DNA of 64,000 nucleotides, from positions 1 to 64,000 of the forward strand of contig NZ_FORX01000006.1 of the NCBI RefSeq assembly GCF_900114115.1, given 5' to 3'. The stretch comes from Desulfomicrobium apsheronum (lineage in GTDB: Bacteria > Desulfobacterota > Desulfovibrionia > Desulfovibrionales > Desulfomicrobiaceae). The translations under genes were made by a program, and so were the position numbers. Under the pieces are notes generated by a model. That model was not told where the DNA came from and searched no databases. It saw only the letters and a list, made by a program, of their open reading frames with translations. Shown in pieces: positions 1-8,009 of the stretch. Each line of letters begins with the position of its first letter. Within the stretch, counting starts at the first letter, position 1.

Positions 1-50
1 TTTTATATACGAAACTATTTATATATTGAAAAAATCTCAAAAATATAGAA

Positions 51-90
51 GGTTGCCATGAACAAGGAGCTGTTATGGGACTTGGCAACC
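51..90 (+). promoter_or_regulatory. Inverted repeat over the transposase start
   Basis: GGTTGCC at 51-57 is complementary to GGCAACC at 84-90. The arms enclose the start codon at 75 and the stretch AAGGAGC just before it. In RNA the hairpin could limit translation of the transposase, as seen in other insertion sequences. This role is inferred only from position. Confidence 0.35.
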
Positions 91-1430
91 AGAGTGATGA
101 CCAGAGTCAGGTGTTTGTCATGTGTGCGGATTTACCGCGCTCACCTGGACACGTTTTTTATGACCGCTTGCAGTCGATCTTGATCAAGGGCGGCTTTGAC
201 CGTTTTGTCGAGAAGCTCTGTGAGCCGTATTATGCGTCTGGTCCCGGCAGGAAATCCATTCCTCCAGGTCGTTATTTCAGGATGCACTTGGTTGGCTATT
301 TTGAAGGGATCGAGAGCGAGCGCGGGCTTGAGTGGCGGTGTTCCGACTCCTTGTCGCTGCGAAAGTTCCTGCGGCTCTCCCTGACCCAGAGGGTACCTGA
401 TCACTCCAGCCTGAGCAGAATCCGACAGAGGTTGCCTCTGGAAGTTCATCAGGAAGTGTTCGGATGGGTGTTGCAGGCACTGACCAAGTCCGGCCTGGTA
501 GTTGGGGAACGTCTTGGCATCGACGCCTCGACCATGGAAGCCAACGCGGCCATGCGCTCGATCGTACGCCGAGACACGGGCGAAACGTATCAGCAGATGC
601 TTGAGCGCATCGCCAAGGACAGTGGGATCAAAACGCCGACCCGTGAAGAACTGGCTCGCATGGATCGCAAGCGCAAGGGAAAGAAGCTTTCGAACAAGGA
701 CTGGAAGTCGGAGAGTGACGAGGATGCGCGGATCACCAAGATGAAGGACAGCCGCACTCACCTCGCCTACAAGCCCGAGCACGCCGTAGATCTGGACACC
801 GGAGCGATTGTTTCCGCCGACATCCACAAGGCCGACCAAGGGGATACGACGACGATCGGCAAGACGCTGGAATCCGCCAGGAAGAATCTTTCCGACATCG
901 GTTGTACGCCGATTACCACGGCTCCAACGGAAGTCATCGCGGACAAGGGCTACCATTCCCGGGAAGTAGTGAAAGAACTGAATGGCGGAGTTTGGAGGAC
1001 GAGGATCGCCGAGCCGAAAGCGAACGGTCTGCTCAACTGGAAAGGTGACCACGAGGCGCGGCGGGCCGTTTACAACAACCGCGCCCGGTTGAAGTCAGCC
1101 AAAGGGCGCGAACTGGCAAAGCGACGAACGGAATTGGTCGAACGAAGTTTCCAGCATGTGCTCGATCGTGGAGGTATGCGGAGAACGCACCTTCGAGGGC
1201 AGGAAAACGTCCACAAACGATACCTCCTGTGTGTGGCCGGGTTCAATCTCGGCCTGCTGATGCGTCAGTTGATAGGTTTCGGGACCCCGAAGGGGTATTT
1301 TTACCTCAATTCAGCGCAAATTTTTATTATTGTTTGGGGACGGATGGTCGTTTCGATAATTTTGGTTGAGATGAAGAGCGAGACTGGCCAAGAATTCGTC
1401 GGAACTCAGATTACCGTCGAGCGGTGTTGA
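75..1430 (+). mobile_element. IS1182-family transposase
   Basis: Transposase of 451 residues that would catalyse DNA cleavage and strand transfer of its own insertion sequence. The N-terminal part (about residues 20-135) has the DUF772-type layout of IS1182/IS5-like enzymes, with FDRFVEKL and VPDHSSLSRIRQRL. A DDE triad can be read as D150 (GIDASTMEANA), D290 (VIADKGYHS) and E356 (ELVERSFQHVLDRGG). The C-terminal tail after about residue 420 does not resemble the family as I know it and may be read-through beyond the original end. A small GC hairpin with a following T run (1284-1303) lies inside this tail. I could not find clear terminal inverted repeats, and the left end may lie before the window. 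The gene appears intact. Confidence 0.85.
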
Positions 1431-1535
1431 TCATGAATAAATCAACGGGCTGCTAATAGCGCCACCGATGGGCACCTTAATGACGCCAGCAAACATGAGA
1501 GATTTTCGCTCGGACGACCTCGTCTGGTTATGTGT

Positions 1536-1763
1536 TTATGAGTCGCCTCTGCAAGGGGAAAGATCCTTGCGAGGGGTCCTGTAGCTCTTGCCGTCCAGTA
1601 CGACTTGGTAAGCGCCGTGCATGATCCGGTCGAGGGTGGCTGCGCCGAGCAGCTTGTTGTGGAAGGCGTCGTTCCACTCCGAGAAGTCCAGATTGCTGGT
1701 GATGATCGTCGGTTTTCGCTCGTAGCGCTCTGCGATGACGTCGTGGAAGTCCTCGTCCTGCCC
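1536..1763 (-). pseudogene. IstB-like ATPase C-terminal fragment (IS21 relic)
   Basis: The translation contains DFHDVIAERYERKPTIITSN, then an EWND segment, LDRIMHGAYQVVLDG and KSYR. This order is the C-terminal third of IstB, the AAA+ helper protein of IS21-type elements. The Walker A and B regions are missing, so the fragment cannot be functional. It is joined in the same frame to a second unrelated gene relic upstream on its strand. It marks an old IS21-family insertion followed by deletion. Confidence 0.7.
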
Positions 1764-1765
1764 GG

Positions 1766-2058
1766 AGCGCATGGGCTTGAGGACCGCGGGCATGCGGTCA
1801 TTGAACGATGCCTGGCGCTGCCTCTTTGGAGAGTAATGCGCAGGAAGGCACCTAGCTGCCGTCCTGTCCTGTCCAGACGGCCCAAAGCCCGGCGAAGGCG
1901 ATAGCATCTGCATTCGGTGCGGAGATGTAGTAGGGCGGCTTCACCTGCCGGCCAGAATCGCTCCTGACTAGGTCGTTTTCGTTCCATTCGTACCATCCCC
2001 TCACAGGCATCAGGCAGCGCATACATTGCATGCTTTGTAAGCGTTCGCCGGTCCGCAT
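1766..2058 (-). pseudogene. SRAP (YedK/HMCES-like) gene fragment
   Basis: Two frames together give an SRAP-domain middle section. The first reads RCLMPVRGWYEWN, then KPPYYISAPNADAIAFAGLW; the second reads FNDRMPAVLKP. The frame changes near 1852-1880. SRAP proteins form a covalent bond to abasic sites in single-stranded DNA through the cysteine at position 2 of an MCGR start. That N-terminus is absent here, as is the C-terminal part, which is replaced by IstB sequence. It is therefore a truncated, frameshifted relic. Confidence 0.65.
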
Positions 2059-2269
2059 TTATCCATTAAATTTTTTGTGTGAGATAAATCAGGTCCCTTT
2101 TGATGAATCGAATTTCGACTGGTGCATCTAAAATCCCTGTTTATGACTGCCTGTTTTTTAACGTTATTGTATTTTTTTTTGACGGTATTTTTTAGGGCCG
2201 GAGCAGACCATCTCGATCTGCTTCGGCTTGCGTCAGTCTTGAGGAATGGAATTACTGGGGCGAGATTTT

Positions 2270-2683
2270 TTACGATTTGACCACTTCGAAGTTGGTGTCG
2301 ATGGAGTTATCTTCTTCATGGACTTCTGCAGCCTCCATCAGGCGAACAATGTATGGTATGTTGAAGGCGTCAATCATGACCTGTTCTTTTGCCCGGTGGG
2401 CCGCAATACCTAGGAACGTCATGTCAGAATCTAGTGTATTTGAAGGTGAAGCATCTCCTATACCTGTAAAAGTCTGACCTTGGCTCGTCTCTAGTTTCGC
2501 TTGGCAAATTGCAGTGTTGCCATTTTCCTTGTTTGGACATTGAATAATTGACACATCTAGGCTATCGATGCCGATCGTATGTGCAGCATAAAGCAATAAA
2601 TTATAGCTATAGTTAATGGAATTATTTGCTTCAGTAACGCCATTTTCGATTTCTGCAGTTTCGATTTTGTGATGTTTAGACAT
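2270..2683 (-). CDS. Conserved hypothetical protein with TGIGDASPSNT motif
   Basis: Protein of 137 residues. The ATG at 2683 is chosen because AAGGAGC lies seven to eight bases before it; the open frame extends further upstream without a better start. The middle reads AKLETSQGQTFTGIGDASPS and is followed by a helix AAHRAKEQVMIDAFN. This layout resembles small proteins of mobile elements with the pattern FTGIGDASP plus a RAKARALRDA-like helix, sometimes linked to Rad52-type annealing proteins; that link is from memory and weak. There is no signal peptide. It stands alone between relics and an AT-rich stretch, and its function is unknown. Confidence 0.6.
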   Translation of the reverse strand: MSKHHKIETAEIENGVTEANNSINYSYNLLLYAAHTIGIDSLDVSIIQCPNKENGNTAICQAKLETSQGQTFTGIGDASPSNTLDSDMTFLGIAAHRAKEQVMIDAFNIPYIVRLMEAAEVHEEDNSIDTNFEVVKS

Positions 2684-2971
2684 AATAATTGCTCCTTTTA
2701 TAGGTTGATAATAAAGGATATTATTCCGATCAGTAGCGTTATACTGTCCGGGCAAATTGGATCTTGGTTGAGTGAATTTTGAATAGAAGAAACGTGGTAT
2801 TTGAGATGCAAAAAGCGGATTGAAGCGAAATCTTATATAACTTTGCATTCATTTTGCGCATTAGATTATCTAACAAAATATTTTATTATACAAACAGATT
2901 TGCGTAAGCGGTCAGGCATCCGCATCATCTTCCACGGACGTGCCAGATCTGCGATACAAGCAGAAGAGTCA

Positions 2972-3208
2972 TTACTTTTTGCGCGGCTTTGGCTTGGGGA
3001 GGCTTGGGAGAAGGGATTTGTCCACGTGCTGCGGCATGAGGGCTCGCATGTCTTCCGTGATCTGCGCGGAGGGGAATCGTTCGAAGAGGAGTATTTGGTA
3101 GGCTTGGGAGTCGGTCGCGCTGGCCATGTCGCGTGGTTCTGGCCAATTCCAATTCCAGCGATCGATTTCTAGGAGTCTTGATGCCGCGGCTTCGTCTGGA
3201 ATGGCAAA
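2972..3208 (-). pseudogene. Possible C-terminal coding remnant, unknown family
   Basis: An open frame of 78 codons ends at TAA (2972). It has no credible start and begins directly after an in-frame TGA. The translation looks protein-like: DEAAASRLLEIDRWNW, then ITEDMRALMPQHVDKS and a basic end KPKPRKK. It could be the end of a gene whose front was lost in the same rearrangements that damaged the neighbours. I do not recognise the family. Confidence 0.3.
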
Positions 3209-3278
3209 TCATCCACACTTGGCTTCCTCGTGAGCTTGAGTCTCTCGAAACTTAAGTACGAAGAAGGTTTCATGAGCA

Positions 3279-3325
3279 AAAAAATAAATGAGGCCGGATT
3301 CCCTGAAAGGGGTGTCCGGCCTGAC
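3279..3325 (-). terminator. Terminator downstream of the mucR-like gene
   Basis: The arms GGCCGGA (3292-3298) and TCCGGCC (3315-3321) form a stem. On the minus strand it is followed by a T-rich run (the A-rich stretch 3279-3288 on the plus strand). It lies just after the stop codon of the regulator at 3351. Confidence 0.7.
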
Positions 3326-3350
3326 ATTTTCAGCTTTACGTCACTACCAG

Positions 3351-3752
3351 TTACTCAGCCTTGGGTGCCTTTTTACGCTTTTCCCAAAGCTTCATGTCCT
3401 GCATGGTTTTTCGGCGGCTACGGGCCAGAGATTTTGCTACCAGGGAAGTACCTTTCTTGTAACCGTATTTTTCCCTGTACTGTTCGGGAGTGAGTCCGTG
3501 TGTAGCCAAGTGACGCTTCGTCAAAACTTTGAATGACTTTCCACACTCGCAGCAAAGGACGCTCTTTTCACGAATTGCGTTTTTGGGATCGATAGCGGGT
3601 CCGGTTTCGACAACGGGAGCGCCACCTTCATCGACTCCACGAATGCTGCCAGCCAAGGCCTTGATCATGGACGTGATCTCTTCCTCGTTCATATTGCGCA
3701 CAGATGCTTGGGCTTTTACGATCTCGATTGCTTGCTTGAGATAATCTTCCAT
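3351..3752 (-). CDS. MucR/Ros family zinc-finger transcriptional regulator
   Basis: Regulator of 133 residues. The C-terminal half carries the Ros/MucR domain: C67-x2-C70 and H81-x3-H85 as probable zinc ligands, followed by GLTPEQYREKYGY, a hallmark of the family. Proteins of this family bind AT-rich promoter DNA and control exopolysaccharide, virulence or mobile-element genes. The start is supported by AGGAG six bases upstream of the ATG. It has its own terminator and probably acts as a solitary regulator. In Desulfovibrionales such proteins are often found near phage or island genes, which fits here. Its targets cannot be told from sequence. Confidence 0.85.
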   Translation of the reverse strand: MEDYLKQAIEIVKAQASVRNMNEEEITSMIKALAGSIRGVDEGGAPVVETGPAIDPKNAIREKSVLCCECGKSFKVLTKRHLATHGLTPEQYREKYGYKKGTSLVAKSLARSRRKTMQDMKLWEKRKKAPKAE

Positions 3753-3903
3753 GTTTTCTCCTGTGGATCTATTAGGATTTGATTATGCGCTCTCAGCACA
3801 AACTGTGCCTGCGCCAATATCGAGGCGTCGTTGGAAAAAGTAACATACAAATATTGGGAAGGTAAATGCCGAATGGGTTTTGCAAAAGAGGCTAAACATA
3901 ATG

Positions 3904-3937
3904 AATGGCTACGGCCTTAACCAGACCGTAGCCATTG
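3904..3937. terminator. Hairpin between DUF3987 gene and regulator
   Basis: AATGGCTACGG (3904-3914) pairs with CCGTAGCCATT (3926-3936). This 11-base stem lies 85 bases beyond the stop of the DUF3987 gene. The T run after it is poor on either strand, so it may be a weak or factor-assisted terminator. Confidence 0.45.
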
Positions 3938-4022
3938 CTGTTGTTCATGTCGGTTAGTCAAAAAGTCTCCGAAAAATACGTGCTGAAAACAGCATTTCTC
4001 AGGTTTTCGGGGATTTGGGGCA

Positions 4023-5678
4023 TCAGTATCGACCGATGGGTCTGTTATTTTGGATGATATTTTGATTAACGAGTTGGGGATTCAGGACGCACAACCGGTC
4101 TCTCCCGGCCTCGAAATACTGCCGTATGTTATCATGTTGCTCAAGCAGATCGAGCGCTGCGTGACATTGCTTCTTGTTCAACCCGCTAATCGCACTCATT
4201 GCGTCCTGAGCTTGGAAAACCGGGATGATGTCGGTCCAATCGCAACGGCGTATCCATGCGAGTATTTCCTGTGCATCCACACACGCTTGGCTACGCTCTG
4301 GGCTAAAGGCTATGTTTGCGTGCTCGACGATAACGTCCATCAACGAGATAGCAGCTTCTACTTCTTCCCGAGTGATAGGAGACTGTTCTGGCTTGGGATT
4401 GTTCCAGGCGTGAATGCATAACGCTAATCGTACGACCGCTCCATGCGCCTTCGCAAGGAAGGAACTCATGTGCAAATACTCCAGGCTTCTGACATATGGC
4501 TGCGTGTTTTGCTCATAAGTTTTGACCAGTTCGTAGGCTTTCGGTGTCAGGGACACGGTCCAGATTTCTCTGTTTTTGTCCTGCGTGAAGTTCCGTTTCA
4601 GCATTTCGGTGATCTTGGCGTTGTAGGCGATCATAGCGCCTGGCTTCGGGGTGGGGGGCAATGACCTGTGGCGAATGAAATTGCTGGGCTTCGAGGCGAA
4701 GTGGGGCAGAAACCTCGCGTTTAACCCTCGACTTTTCAGATTTTTGTTGCTGTAAAAATTCATAAGCACATCAGGTTGGACAAACGCGACTATGGTCATA
4801 GACGGTTTTTGCATTGAGATTTTGCCGACATTTTTCGACGAGTAATCGTATCTCTCCATGTCGTATGACTTGAGGTAAAGGCCTGGGTGTGTAGACTTGT
4901 TGGCGATTTCGCTTTCGAAAAAGGAGCCTTCTGCCTCGAAGACACAGGCAAATTCACCTTGCTTTGACATTCCCTCGCCAGCCGACACGCGACTGGCTAT
5001 GCTCAGGAATATCTGTGGTGGAGTGCTATACTTGGGTTTTGTAGCCTCAGTGTTCTTGTCCAAGCTGTCGATAGTGTGTTGAAGCTCTGGTAACACCTCG
5101 TTCGGATCCCCAAAGTAAATTCCATCTGCCGAAGAACTCTTCAGATGGTTGTTTATAAGTAAATTGATGACTTTCCGTTTGAACACTTCAAGGTGCTTGT
5201 TATTTTTTTTATATTTAGCAGACTGCACCTCATGCTCCAGGCTCAATTTTTCGAAGTATTGGTCTAAAGGTGCTTTTGCTGTGCTAATCACGTACGATTT
5301 GCGAGAGCCAGACTCAGCAGCTTCTACAATGTATAGGCCGCCAGACTCACGCCATTCATGGTCTACTTGCACAACGTAGCGGCCGCACATCGCAGCAGAA
5401 ATACTGCCAAACAAGACCAAAAGTACTGACGTTGTATCAATCTCTGCATGGCTACTGATGTGCTCGGCAACTTCAATCAAGTCATTTGGAAACAATTCCG
5501 GATTGAAAGCTGCGAACGACAACTGTTGAAAAATCCAGCGAGGAGGACGATTCCGAAGCTCCTCGTAACTGCGGTGTAGTTTATCTTCGAGTCGCAATCT
5601 GTACTGCCTGTCCTCGATTCGCTTGTTGAAGTCGATGGCGTTAACCATCATCTTCAATTCATCTTCTTTGTAAGCCAT
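4023..5678 (-). CDS. DUF3987 (YfjI-like) primase/helicase-type protein
   Basis: Protein of 551 residues starting at the ATG at 5678, preceded by a strong AAGGAGG; the open frame runs 240 bases further but without a ribosome site. The N-terminal part matches DUF3987 proteins: the PPRWIFQQL region, a membrane-free helical block LLVLFGSISAAMCGRYVV, and the loop EAAESGSRKSYVIST, which stands where a P-loop would be. FACVFEAEGSFFESEI and KPSMTIVAFVQPDVL follow the usual order. These proteins are carried by prophages and integrated elements and are often linked to replication primases; the exact activity is not established. Here no primase domain is fused. It probably forms one transcript with the two small genes upstream of it. 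Confidence 0.8.
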   Translation of the reverse strand: MAYKEDELKMMVNAIDFNKRIEDRQYRLRLEDKLHRSYEELRNRPPRWIFQQLSFAAFNPELFPNDLIEVAEHISSHAEIDTTSVLLVLFGSISAAMCGRYVVQVDHEWRESGGLYIVEAAESGSRKSYVISTAKAPLDQYFEKLSLEHEVQSAKYKKNNKHLEVFKRKVINLLINNHLKSSSADGIYFGDPNEVLPELQHTIDSLDKNTEATKPKYSTPPQIFLSIASRVSAGEGMSKQGEFACVFEAEGSFFESEIANKSTHPGLYLKSYDMERYDYSSKNVGKISMQKPSMTIVAFVQPDVLMNFYSNKNLKSRGLNARFLPHFASKPSNFIRHRSLPPTPKPGAMIAYNAKITEMLKRNFTQDKNREIWTVSLTPKAYELVKTYEQNTQPYVRSLEYLHMSSFLAKAHGAVVRLALCIHAWNNPKPEQSPITREEVEAAISLMDVIVEHANIAFSPERSQACVDAQEILAWIRRCDWTDIIPVFQAQDAMSAISGLNKKQCHAALDLLEQHDNIRQYFEAGRDRLCVLNPQLVNQNIIQNNRPIGRY

Positions 5679-5800
5679 AACGGCCTCCTTTTCATGCCCA
5701 TTTTGGGCGGTATATGATTGATAAGTTGTTGCCTGTCGAACACTACGCAAATCAGATGTTCCTGGTGGTGACCTGCAGAGTTTGATGCGTATCTCCATAG

Positions 5801-6124
5801 TTAGATATCCGCCTTGCTCAGTAAGACGCCTTTGTCGGTGACTTCGAAACGGATAATGTCTTCCTTTGTTGCTTGGAGCTGCATGCAAATTTCTTTTGGA
5901 AGATTTTTTCCAGAGCATGTTCCGTATTCATATGTCGCTAGGGTTATTTTTTTTTCAACGATCGCATCTGTGAAATTCTTATTGTATCGAGCCATCGAGA
6001 TGCTGAGTTTGCGCATTATTTCGAAGGGTGTGAGGCCGCGTTGGTAAAGTTCGACGAACTGCCGATGCTCTTCCCTGATCTCTGCGACAGATCTCCTGGA
6101 CTTCTTTTCTGTTTCTTCTTTCAT
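5801..6124 (-). CDS. Small hypothetical protein, possible DNA-binding
   Basis: Protein of 107 residues. The ATG at 6124 follows GGAGG and is preferred over an upstream start without a ribosome site. The N-terminus is basic (EKKSRRSVAEIREEHRQ) and is followed by a likely helix-turn-helix, GLTPFEIMRKLSISMARYN. The C-terminal end (LPKEICMQLQATKEDIIRFE, then GVLLSKAD) recalls the AbrB/SpoVT swapped-hairpin fold. A regulator of the neighbouring element genes is plausible but unproven. It lies between the AlpA-like gene and the DUF3987 gene on the same strand. Confidence 0.6.
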   Translation of the reverse strand: MKEETEKKSRRSVAEIREEHRQFVELYQRGLTPFEIMRKLSISMARYNKNFTDAIVEKKITLATYEYGTCSGKNLPKEICMQLQATKEDIIRFEVTDKGVLLSKADI

Positions 6125-6170
6125 TGTAGACCTCCGATGATGAATTGTTATGAATAGCTTCTGTAATCTC

Positions 6171-6200
6171 ATCAGGACACCCAAGGATGGGTGTCCTGAT
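6171..6200. promoter_or_regulatory. Perfect 12-base inverted repeat between two island genes
   Basis: ATCAGGACACCC (6171-6182) and GGGTGTCCTGAT (6189-6200) are exactly complementary with a six-base loop. It sits between the stop of the AlpA-like gene and the start of the 107-residue gene. No T run follows on either strand. It could be an operator for one of the two small DNA-binding proteins, or an RNA hairpin that sets their ratio. Confidence 0.5.
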
Positions 6201-6214
6201 GGTTCCTGAACGCG

Positions 6215-6442
6215 TTATTTCTTTAGTTGAGTTGGCTTGATTCTTGCCGCAAGCCATGTCAAAAAAGATTCGCGGGAGTAGCAAACCTTGCGGCCAATCA
6301 TAAAGCGCCCAGCAATGCCGTCTCCGCGTGAGTCTCTGTTACGAAGTGTGCCAGGTTGAATAATCCCCCCCGTCAATCGCCCGACTTCGCTTCTTGCGAA
6401 GATAGGGGGGAGCGACTCTCTCAGTGTTTCGATTTCGGTCAT
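6215..6442 (-). CDS. AlpA/excisionase-type helix-turn-helix protein
   Basis: Protein of 75 residues with a good GGAGG six bases before its ATG. The order ARSEVGRLTGGIIQPGTLRN, a glycine turn, then GRKVCYSRESFLTWLAARI is the winged-helix layout of MerR-like excisionases and AlpA regulators, in which a recognition helix is followed by a wing and a second short helix. Such proteins switch on integrase genes or direct excision. No integrase is visible within the window. It is probably the first gene of a minus-strand run with the 107-residue protein and the DUF3987 gene. Confidence 0.65.
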   Translation of the reverse strand: MTEIETLRESLPPIFARSEVGRLTGGIIQPGTLRNRDSRGDGIAGRFMIGRKVCYSRESFLTWLAARIKPTQLKK

Positions 6443-6763
6443 AATGCCTCCTGTCTGTGTTTCGACGAATCCAAACGTCCATTCGCGAATTCACTATAGA
6501 AACCGGAAGATGGGTCTATTTTTTCTGAAGGAAGATCGGAGGGTCGCGTAGATTTTTTTTCTATCACGCTGAAAAGTAAGCGAAAATTATTCAGGCTTAC
6601 GAAATGTGATTTGGAAACTGACTTAAGAAATTGGCGAAAATGGTGTTGTTTTTTTTAAAAAATGAATTAATTCAGCTTGTTGATTGTTCGATAAGTTTTG
6701 CGTGTGAGGGGGGGCAGAGCGAGATTCGTGCTAGCGGCAGCGGTCAAAGAAAAAATATTTATG

Positions 6764-6892
6764 AGGTGCCGATTTATTTTGGGCACCTTTGGCCGTTTCC
6801 GCGAAGCGATCAAACGGCGCGTCCTTTTAGACCGTGGCCTGCGCCAGACGTCGGAACAAAGAAAGCTCTTCCTGCCAGAAGAGCTATTTTGT
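6764..6892 (+). ncRNA. Candidate structured small RNA with terminator
   Basis: Three stems follow one another. AGGTGCC (6764-6770) pairs with GGCACCT (6782-6788). GCCGTTT (6792-6798) pairs with AAACGGC (6812-6818) and encloses a small CGC-GAA-GCG hairpin. AGCTCTTC (6864-6871) pairs with GAAGAGCT (6878-6885) and is followed by ATTTTGTT. The last has the shape of an intrinsic terminator on the plus strand. No known RNA family is recognised. A promoter was not identified with confidence. Confidence 0.4.
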
Positions 6893-7320
6893 TGTTAATG
6901 GTTCCAAACGGGCTGGCGTTAGCGTCGGTTGCCATGCGGCGGAGATATTGCAACGGGAATGGGATGGTTTCGTCTTGAGGAATATGAAGTCTTTTATGCT
7001 GCGAATTTTCTCCGGAATCCGTTTATGTTTAACAGGTCCAAGCCTAAGAGCAGAGCTTTGGCGGAGATGGGAGCAGGCGAGGGTGGGGTCGTTGCGAGGC
7101 GGAGGTAATCCATCAAGCCCCCCTTTGGTGAAATATGGCTGGAGGCAACCGCCATCGTCAGGCTGGAGGGCCGTTGTCCACGAAAGGCCTGCCTTTGCGC
7201 AGGCGTGGCGTATCAACACCGTCTGACTGATTCCAAAATTATATTTTTGGGGCGCCGTCATAACCTTCCTGTCTTGTCCAATTCTTGTACTATTCTTGTA
7301 CTAAACTTGGTTTTATGGAA

Positions 7321-7362
7321 GGGAAAATGAAAAGGACTTGCCGCATATTGCTGCAAGTCCTT
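7321..7362 (-). terminator. Terminator of tRNA-Leu
   Basis: AAGGACTTGC (7332-7341) and GCAAGTCCTT (7353-7362) form a perfect ten-base stem. On the minus strand it is followed by TTTTCATTTTCCC. It lies nine bases beyond the tRNA 3' end. Confidence 0.8.
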
Positions 7363-7370
7363 GTTTTCAT

Positions 7371-7457
7371 TGGTGCCCAGGGCCGGACTTGAACCGGCAC
7401 GCCCCGAAGGGCAAGGGATTTTAAATCCCTGGCGTCTACCACTTCCACCACCCGGGC
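7371..7457 (-). tRNA. tRNA-Leu (anticodon UAA)
   Basis: On the minus strand the sequence begins GCCCGGGTGGTGGAAG and ends with CCTGGGCACCA, so CCA is encoded. The seven-base acceptor stem pairs with one G-U. The anticodon arm reads GGGATTTAAAATCCC, giving anticodon TAA. A long variable arm (CTTGCCCTTCGGGGCGTG) and the GTTCAAGTCC T-arm identify a class II leucine tRNA. The 3' end faces the accessory island on the left, the usual orientation for integration into a tRNA gene. Confidence 0.95.
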
Positions 7458-7589
7458 AGGGAGGTTTTTCAAATATACAGGGCGGTGATGACCGTCAATT
7501 CTTTCTTGGGCTCTTGGACTCTTGGACGGTTAAGCGGTGGCGGGTCTGGGCATGGGGTGGTGTGGTTGGTCGGGTGACGCGGCGCGCCA

Positions 7590-7618
7590 GGGAGGGCGAA
7601 AAAATTTTCGCCCCTACG
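7590..7618. repeat. Interspersed palindrome (GGGCGAAAA type)
   Basis: GGGCGAAAAAATTTTCGCCC (7594-7613), flanked by CCTACG, is a near-perfect palindrome. Similar GGGGCGAA...TTCGCCCC elements are scattered in many bacterial genomes. It also lies 100 bases beyond the stop of the minus-strand 98-residue gene, where it could end transcription. Confidence 0.45.
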
Positions 7619-7712
7619 ATGCGGTGGGGCGTCGATTGGTGGATGAGGATTTATTTTATGGCAGGTCCTGGATTTTGCCGGCTGGGTCGCTGTCGTATTT
7701 TTATCTACGATT

Positions 7713-8009
7713 TCAGTCTGTTGCGTTGCGGCTCGCGATGAAGTTTTTGAAGTCGGCGGCAAATCCGCTGTCGATGTAGCTCAGGTCGCGCAACAATTCC
7801 TCCACGTCAAAGCCGTTTTGCACCGCGAACTGGGCGAATGCCCGGCCGGAGGTCCCGGCGTTGCGCTGGCGGATCAGTCCTTCACCGTCGCGTGAAAAGA
7901 ACTGGTAGTGCCCCAGGGCGTCGAGCACCAGGGAGTATTCCAAGTCCCAGGGGGTGTCAGCCGCGTAGTTGGCGACGGACCCGAGATAGTGGCCGGGCAG
8001 GGATTTCAA
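7713..8009 (-). CDS. Small hypothetical protein coupled to MATE transporter
   Basis: Protein of 98 residues that starts at TTG (8009). AGGAG lies six bases upstream, inside the end of the transporter gene, and the start overlaps the transporter stop as TTGA, which implies translational coupling. The sequence is soluble, without membrane segments or cysteines, and has a likely C-terminal helical part (VEELLRDLSYIDSGFAADFK). I do not recognise the family. The tight link suggests a role with the transporter. Confidence 0.65.
   Translation of the reverse strand: MKSLPGHYLGSVANYAADTPWDLEYSLVLDALGHYQFFSRDGEGLIRQRNAGTSGRAFAQFAVQNGFDVEELLRDLSYIDSGFAADFKNFIASRNATD

Larger units (their letters stand above)
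6443..7370. other. Gene-free stretch between the island genes and tRNA-Leu
   Basis: I see no convincing coding frame in these 928 bases. The left third is AT-rich. The middle (6764-6890) holds consecutive hairpins described separately. The part from about 7084 carries a degenerate copy of a common interspersed repeat (GTCGTTGCGAGGCGGAGG) and small GC hairpins. The stretch would contain the element's attachment site if the island entered at the tRNA. Confidence 0.6.

Noticed and set aside
1-1430. Terminal inverted repeats of the IS1182 element
   Set aside because: Only a six-base match (CGAAAC) was found between the two sides, which is not significant; the left end may be outside the window.
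6631-7261. Overlapping small frames in both directions before the tRNA
   Set aside because: None has a ribosome site, family motif or sensible composition; the region looks non-coding.
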